Shown here in pieces: positions 41,911-46,390 of a stretch of DNA of 46,390 nt. The translations under genes were made by a program, and so were the position numbers. Source of the DNA: Cognataquiflexum rubidum. Its GTDB lineage: Bacteria > Bacteroidota > Bacteroidia > Cytophagales > Cyclobacteriaceae. The notes under the pieces are model-generated. The model was not told the origin of the DNA, made no database searches, and was given only the letters and a program-made list of their open reading frames with translations. The first letter of the stretch is position 1. Every line of letters begins with the position of its first letter. The DNA lies in NCBI RefSeq assembly GCF_022538115.1, contig NZ_JAKZAL010000031.1, forward strand, positions 1 to 46,390, read 5' to 3'.

Positions 41911-44900
41911 ATGAAAAATAAGATCGTATTCTTAGTCTTATCAATCTTCTTTTTGCAGCTCCCATTGCTGTCTTTAGCGCAGTTTAGTGGGGATAAATTC
42001 GGTAAAAACCGGATCCAACACAAAAACATTGAGTGGTACTACTACAGTTCTAATAATTTTGAGGTATATTATTACGATGGCGGCATGAACAATGCCAAAA
42101 TGGCCATTGATTACCTTGAGAGTGAATTTGAAAGGCTGACCCAGTTGATTGGATATGTGGCTTACACCAAACCCAAAATTTTTATTTACAACTCTCCTGA
42201 AGAAATCCTCCAAAGTAACGTCGACCTAAACAAAGATGAATTTACCATTGATGGTCAGACTTTTTTTAGCAAATTAATCGGAGAAGTGGCCTACCCGGGG
42301 ACTTGGGAGGCTTTCAAAAGGGAACTCATCTATACCACTTCCAAGGTAATCATCGAAGAGATGCTTTACGGTTCAACGATAGCAGATGCATTCCAATCCA
42401 ATCTGATCAACAGCTTTCCTGATTGGTACATTGATGGTGTGGCCATGTACCTAGCCCATGGTTGGAGCATGGAAATGGATGATTTTGTAAGGCATTATTT
42501 TAAAGAAGAAAAAAGCACCAAACTCCATAAACTTAAAAGCCGGGAAGCCGGACTTGTAGGGCAATCGATCTGGAATTTTATTGTAGAAAAATACGGCAGA
42601 CGGTATATTTCCAGTATCCTCAACTTGTCCAGAATCAACAGGAATGAAGAAAACAGTATTGCCAATACGATAGGAGTTAATTATAGGGTTTTTCAGGACC
42701 AATGGAAACAATTCTATGTCAATACCAATCAGCAGGTTTTCAATACTTTCAAAGACATCAATGCTTCCAATGAAATCGCCGAAACATCGGAATCATACCT
42801 TGGGATTATCAATGACATCAAGTTCAGTCCGGATGCCAAGCACCTTGCCTACGTCATCAACAGTGGAGGAAAATATAAGGTACAGGTGCGAAATCTTTTG
42901 GATGGCAGGGAAATGACCATTTTGTCAGGCGGGGCAGTTTCTGCAGACCAACCTGCCAATCTTACCGTGCCGATTATTGCCTGGAAGGATACCCTGAACC
43001 TGGCCATAGCCACTTTCAAAAGGGGTACGACGACATTGAGATCAAGGGCCATTGATGGGTCCAGTCAGGATAAAATATTCCTTAGGAATATCACACAGGT
43101 ACTGAGTCTGGATTTCAATTCCACAGGAAAGAGTATGGTGCTTTCATCCATTGCCAATGGTAAAACCGATGTCTATTCGCTCAATGTCCGTGGAGTAGGA
43201 AAAAGAATCACCAATGATGTTTTTGATAATATTTCACCGGTATTTTTGAATGATTCTACGATCATCTACGGTTCCAATTTTACGGCTCTGCCTGATTCGG
43301 TTCTGACGAGGACCCCTAATGTAAAACTACTTCCTGATTACTTCAACCTGTTCCAGGTCGACCTTTGGGACTCCCTGAAAGTGACCAAACTCACCAATCT
43401 CAATAACAAAAACACCAGGCCAAGGATTCTGAACAGCAACAACATCCTTTTCTTAAGTGATCAGAGCGGGATTATGAATCTGATGCGTCTGACTGTCTCC
43501 AATACCATTTCGAGTCAGATGACTGCCTTCAACAAAAGTCTTGAGGCATTTGATTACTCATCCAGAATAAACAAAATCGCTTATTCTTACAGGGATGGAA
43601 ACCAAAGCAGGCTTGTGGTGGAAAGCTATTCCAACATTGACCAATTTACCCCAAGTACGCCGCGAATCCAGCTTTCCCAAGCCAAAACGCTTTCAGAAAG
43701 GATATCCTCCAGAAGAACTGAAATCGATGGGGGAGCTAAAAAGCAACCCGTAGAACTCACCCGTAGGGCTGAGCAACCTACCGTAAAAAGAGATTCTGTT
43801 TTGAATATCAGGTTGGAGGACCTGATGCTGAACCCGCCTCCGGCAAATGCTCAAACGCAGCAGCAAGCAGCCAAAGATTCTGTCCCTGCGCCAAAAAGCC
43901 TGACAGGAAGCATCAATACAGACAGGCTAAGATTTGAGAAAAAAGGGGGGATCGATACCGAAAATTACGCTTTTGATACCGTGCCAAGACCTGCAGCAGC
44001 GGTTGCCCAATCAGGCCAAACAGGGCAATCCGGTAGCAGGGTAAATATGCTTGAAAATTTCAGAAGGCAAAGTCTTCAAAAGAGAATCACAGGCCCTTCA
44101 AGGATGACACCTCAATTTATCACCTCTAACCTGAGTACAGATTGGGTAGTGGATCCATTGAGGGGTTTTGGATTGGCACTGTCCGGCCGGATGACCGACA
44201 TTCTGGATAACCACAACTTCAAAGGCGGATTGATGTTTCCGCTGGACTTTAGATCAGGAAGTGACGTTTTCTTCGAATACGAATACCTCAAGCAACGAGT
44301 CGACCTTGCACTGCGGTATGATAGAAAAACTATCCAGATCGAAGAAGGCGATATTACATTCCAAAAGTATGTTCTGAACAAAATAGAATTGGGATTCTCT
44401 TATCCTTTCAATGTGCATTCCAGAGTAAGTATTGCGCCATTGGTGGCAAAAACCCAATATTTCAACCTCAATCCTGACTCCATCGTCCGAGGTCAGGATC
44501 CGGATCAAAACAGGTTTGATGTGACATATGCGGGGGGAAGGTTTGAATTTGTATTTGACAAAACCCAACAATTGGGATTATATACCCAAAAAGGTGCTAA
44601 GGCTAAAATGGGTGTTATCCATTATCAAGGCTTGAACAATGCCTCTAGGTCCTTCTCGAATTTTTACTTGGATTTCAGAAATTATCAGGTCATCCATAAA
44701 AACCTGATTTTAGCGACAAGGCTATTCGGTGGTTCCTTTTTCGGGAAAAATCCGCAAAATTATTTGGTAGGAGGGATGGACAATTGGCTGTTCAATGAGT
44801 TTTACCAGCCACCAAGCAACCGACCTTCTGACTCTCCGGTCAGAAATCCACAGGGAGTCGAAAATTCCAATATCCTTTTTGCGGACTTTGTTGACCTGAG

Positions 44901-45294
44901 GGGTTATCTGTTTGATGAAATCAGGGGACGCAATGTGATCACCTTTACCACAGAGCTTAGGATTCCATTGTTTTCTTACCTGTCCAGGGGAAATATCACC
45001 TCTAATTTTGTCAAGAATTTTCAGATGGTAGCCTTCTATGATGTAGGATCGGCATGGAATGATGCGGCGCCTTGGGAGAGGGTCAATGACCAGAACACAG
45101 AGATCATCACCACGCCGGGTTCGCCTTTTGTAATCACACTCAACAACTTCAACAATCCTTGGCTTCAAAGCTACGGTGCAGGCTTGAGAACAGTCCTGCT
45201 GAATTATTATTTCAAATTTGACGTGGCCAGACCGATCCGTAATTACCAAACCGATGAGTTGAAATTTTACGTTACCTTGGGCTACAATTTCTAA
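41911..45294 (+). CDS. Large outer-membrane protein: peptidase-MA-like, TolB propeller and BamA-like barrel
   Basis: A 1127-residue exported protein (signal MKNKIVFLVLSIFFLQLPLLSLAQ) in three parts. Residues about 30-280 resemble gluzincin peptidase MA: PDWYIDGVAMYLAHG is the usual downstream helix, but where HExxH is expected there is TSKVIIEEMLYG with no His, so catalysis is doubtful. Residues about 290-600 carry TolB/WD40-like repeats (IKFSPDAKHLAYVINSGG, ILFLSDQSGIMNLMRL). A low-complexity linker rich in Gln, Pro and Ala follows (about 605-730). The C-terminal about 390 residues form a beta-barrel of the BamA/D15 type ending in FYVTLGYNF, with an aromatic last residue for BAM recognition. 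It may act in outer-membrane assembly or export; unproven. Confidence 0.85.
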   Translation: MKNKIVFLVLSIFFLQLPLLSLAQFSGDKFGKNRIQHKNIEWYYYSSNNFEVYYYDGGMNNAKMAIDYLESEFERLTQLIGYVAYTKPKIFIYNSPEEILQSNVDLNKDEFTIDGQTFFSKLIGEVAYPGTWEAFKRELIYTTSKVIIEEMLYGSTIADAFQSNLINSFPDWYIDGVAMYLAHGWSMEMDDFVRHYFKEEKSTKLHKLKSREAGLVGQSIWNFIVEKYGRRYISSILNLSRINRNEENSIANTIGVNYRVFQDQWKQFYVNTNQQVFNTFKDINASNEIAETSESYLGIINDIKFSPDAKHLAYVINSGGKYKVQVRNLLDGREMTILSGGAVSADQPANLTVPIIAWKDTLNLAIATFKRGTTTLRSRAIDGSSQDKIFLRNITQVLSLDFNSTGKSMVLSSIANGKTDVYSLNVRGVGKRITNDVFDNISPVFLNDSTIIYGSNFTALPDSVLTRTPNVKLLPDYFNLFQVDLWDSLKVTKLTNLNNKNTRPRILNSNNILFLSDQSGIMNLMRLTVSNTISSQMTAFNKSLEAFDYSSRINKIAYSYRDGNQSRLVVESYSNIDQFTPSTPRIQLSQAKTLSERISSRRTEIDGGAKKQPVELTRRAEQPTVKRDSVLNIRLEDLMLNPPPANAQTQQQAAKDSVPAPKSLTGSINTDRLRFEKKGGIDTENYAFDTVPRPAAAVAQSGQTGQSGSRVNMLENFRRQSLQKRITGPSRMTPQFITSNLSTDWVVDPLRGFGLALSGRMTDILDNHNFKGGLMFPLDFRSGSDVFFEYEYLKQRVDLALRYDRKTIQIEEGDITFQKYVLNKIELGFSYPFNVHSRVSIAPLVAKTQYFNLNPDSIVRGQDPDQNRFDVTYAGGRFEFVFDKTQQLGLYTQKGAKAKMGVIHYQGLNNASRSFSNFYLDFRNYQVIHKNLILATRLFGGSFFGKNPQNYLVGGMDNWLFNEFYQPPSNRPSDSPVRNPQGVENSNILFADFVDLRGYLFDEIRGRNVITFTTELRIPLFSYLSRGNITSNFVKNFQMVAFYDVGSAWNDAAPWERVNDQNTEIITTPGSPFVITLNNFNNPWLQSYGAGLRTVLLNYYFKFDVARPIRNYQTDELKFYVTLGYNF

Positions 45295-45308
45295 TCACAA
45301 GCAAAATT

Positions 45309-46187
45309 ATGATAAAGTCCATGACAGGCTATGGCTTGGCCGATTTTGAAGATGACAATTATATTGTCAGCGTAGAGGTAAAAACACTGAATTCCAAATT
45401 TTTAGATTTATCGATCCGGTCACCAAAGCAATTTTCTGATAAAGACCATGAAATCAGAAATTTGGTAAGCGCAGTCCTGGAAAGAGGAAAAGTGAACCTG
45501 AACCTTGATTTTTCCTATAAATCCTTTGAAGAAATGCCCGTTGCGGTCAATGAGGATTTGTTTTTGTCCTATTACAAGACCTATCAAAGTCTTGCCCATA
45601 AGGTCCAGACCGATACCTTGGATTTGTTTAAGTTGGCGCTACAGTCGCCACAGGTGCTCAACTCCAACGTAGAAAAGAAGACGGATACAGATGAATGGGA
45701 AATTGTTAAAAAGACCATTGAAAAGGCGCTGAGGCATTGCGATGCATTCAGAAAAGATGAAGGCAATACCTTGGAAGGTAAGTTTTTGGAGAATCTGGGT
45801 GTCATCAGGGAGGGTTTGGAAACGATCAAAACCCAAGACCCTGAAAGGAAAACCAGGATCAGGGAAAGAATTAAGGGGAATTTCAGGGATTGGGTGGAGG
45901 AAAACAGTTTTGACCAAAACCGGCTCGAGCAGGAACTGATCTACTATTTTGAAAAAATAGATATCACCGAAGAAATCGTCAGGTTGGAATCCCATTTGGA
46001 TTATTTTGAAAAAAATCTCACAGCAGGAGACAGCCAAGGAAAAAAATTGGGCTTTATCAGTCAGGAAATCGGGCGGGAAATCAATACCATCGGATCCAAA
46101 GCCAACGATGCCATGATCCAAAGAAGTGTGGTGGTGATGAAGGATGAATTAGAAAAAATTAAAGAGCAAAGTCTGAATATATTGTGA
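45309..46187 (+). CDS. YicC family endoribonuclease-type protein
   Basis: A 292-residue cytosolic protein with the exact family N-terminus MIKSMTGYG, VEVKTLNSKFLDLSIR, and the C-terminal DUF1732 part (EEIVRLESHLDYFEKNL, KLGFISQEIGREINTIGSK). E. coli YicC is an endoribonuclease affecting small-RNA stability. It lies 14 bp after the large barrel gene and is probably cotranscribed. Often followed by gmk in other genomes; here 203 non-coding bases follow up to the window edge. Confidence 0.95.
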   Translation: MIKSMTGYGLADFEDDNYIVSVEVKTLNSKFLDLSIRSPKQFSDKDHEIRNLVSAVLERGKVNLNLDFSYKSFEEMPVAVNEDLFLSYYKTYQSLAHKVQTDTLDLFKLALQSPQVLNSNVEKKTDTDEWEIVKKTIEKALRHCDAFRKDEGNTLEGKFLENLGVIREGLETIKTQDPERKTRIRERIKGNFRDWVEENSFDQNRLEQELIYYFEKIDITEEIVRLESHLDYFEKNLTAGDSQGKKLGFISQEIGREINTIGSKANDAMIQRSVVVMKDELEKIKEQSLNIL

Positions 46188-46222
46188 AGCGTTTTCTTTT
46201 TAGCAATTGTTAATCCGCTGTC

Positions 46223-46316
46223 TGCTTCGCGTTGTCAGGTTGTCGGGGAGGGAAAGTTTTAATTGTTGTAGTGGTTCTAGTGGTTGTAATTGTTGTTTGC
46301 TTCGCGTTATCAAGTT
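46223..46316 (+). repeat. 19-bp direct repeat and GTT-rich spacer after yicC
   Basis: TGCTTCGCGTT(G/A)TCA(G/A)GTT occurs at 46223-46241 and 46298-46316. Between them TTGTAGTGGTTCTAGTGG and TAATTGTTG words repeat irregularly. No gene is seen from 46188 to the window end. Confidence 0.6.
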
Positions 46317-46390
46317 TCTATGTTAAATTCCTAGCAAATCGGTTAATATTTCTTCTTTTCTATTTAAATTGGTTAGTATCAGACAAAGCG

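Overview
The window is from a chromosome of the Bacteroidota, most likely the order Cytophagales and plausibly the family Cyclobacteriaceae; the genus cannot be fixed from the sequence alone. Supporting features are type IX secretion genes (porU, porV), Bacteroidota-specific families (DUF4494, HYC_CC_PP, DUF3347 on the metal-efflux adaptor, DUF4221-like propeller lipoproteins), LxxC-type lipoprotein signals, and a promoter of the TTG-N20-TAnnTTTG kind. There are no rRNA or tRNA genes, no CRISPR array, no phage genes and no transposase.

Layout. 1-3128: 3' end of ahcY, a lipoprotein, a 2,4-dienoyl-CoA-reductase-like SDR and a small secreted protein. 3210-5658: a bicarbonate-uptake locus (SbtA-type permease plus a small coupled protein) divergent from a LysR regulator. 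5798-7076: an AAA+/DUF4143 ATPase whose promoter lies in three 32-bp-phased repeats. 7215-15926: a Cu/Ag-type RND efflux cluster (HYC_CC_PP protein, CusA, TolC-like, CusB), with a 23S-IVP/four-helix-bundle gene and GATATT-rich repeat arrays between the genes. 15926-20417: an 800-bp repeat-rich non-coding stretch including a seven-copy 24-bp array, then three related propeller proteins. 20504-31917: mostly housekeeping and accessory genes (PAS protein, HD hydrolase, DUF4494, membrane patatin, CPA2 antiporter, Mpo1-like, FAD enzyme, NhaC, RNase D-like exonuclease, YigZ). 32190-33688: QdtA-like cupin and a GT2 glycosyltransferase. 33675-40762: one compact leftward operon: MBL hydrolase, pssA, porU, porV, M16 peptidase homologue. 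40812-46187: FAD oxidoreductase, a large TolB-propeller/outer-membrane-barrel protein, and YicC.

The most unusual part is the metal-efflux cluster. The four-helix-bundle gene sits between 35-bp inverted repeats that run from the cusA stop codon to 2 bp before a likely tolC start. It is preceded by a tandem array with an exact 112-bp period. Related arrays begin at or just after the stop codons of cusA, the tolC-like gene and cusB. This layout resembles the 23S rRNA intervening sequences that carry the same protein family, but here it lies inside an mRNA operon. A separate heptanucleotide repeat family (15 units before cusB, with short copies near 25.2 kb and 32.05 kb) and the 24-bp array at 16.5-16.7 kb are further unexplained structures.
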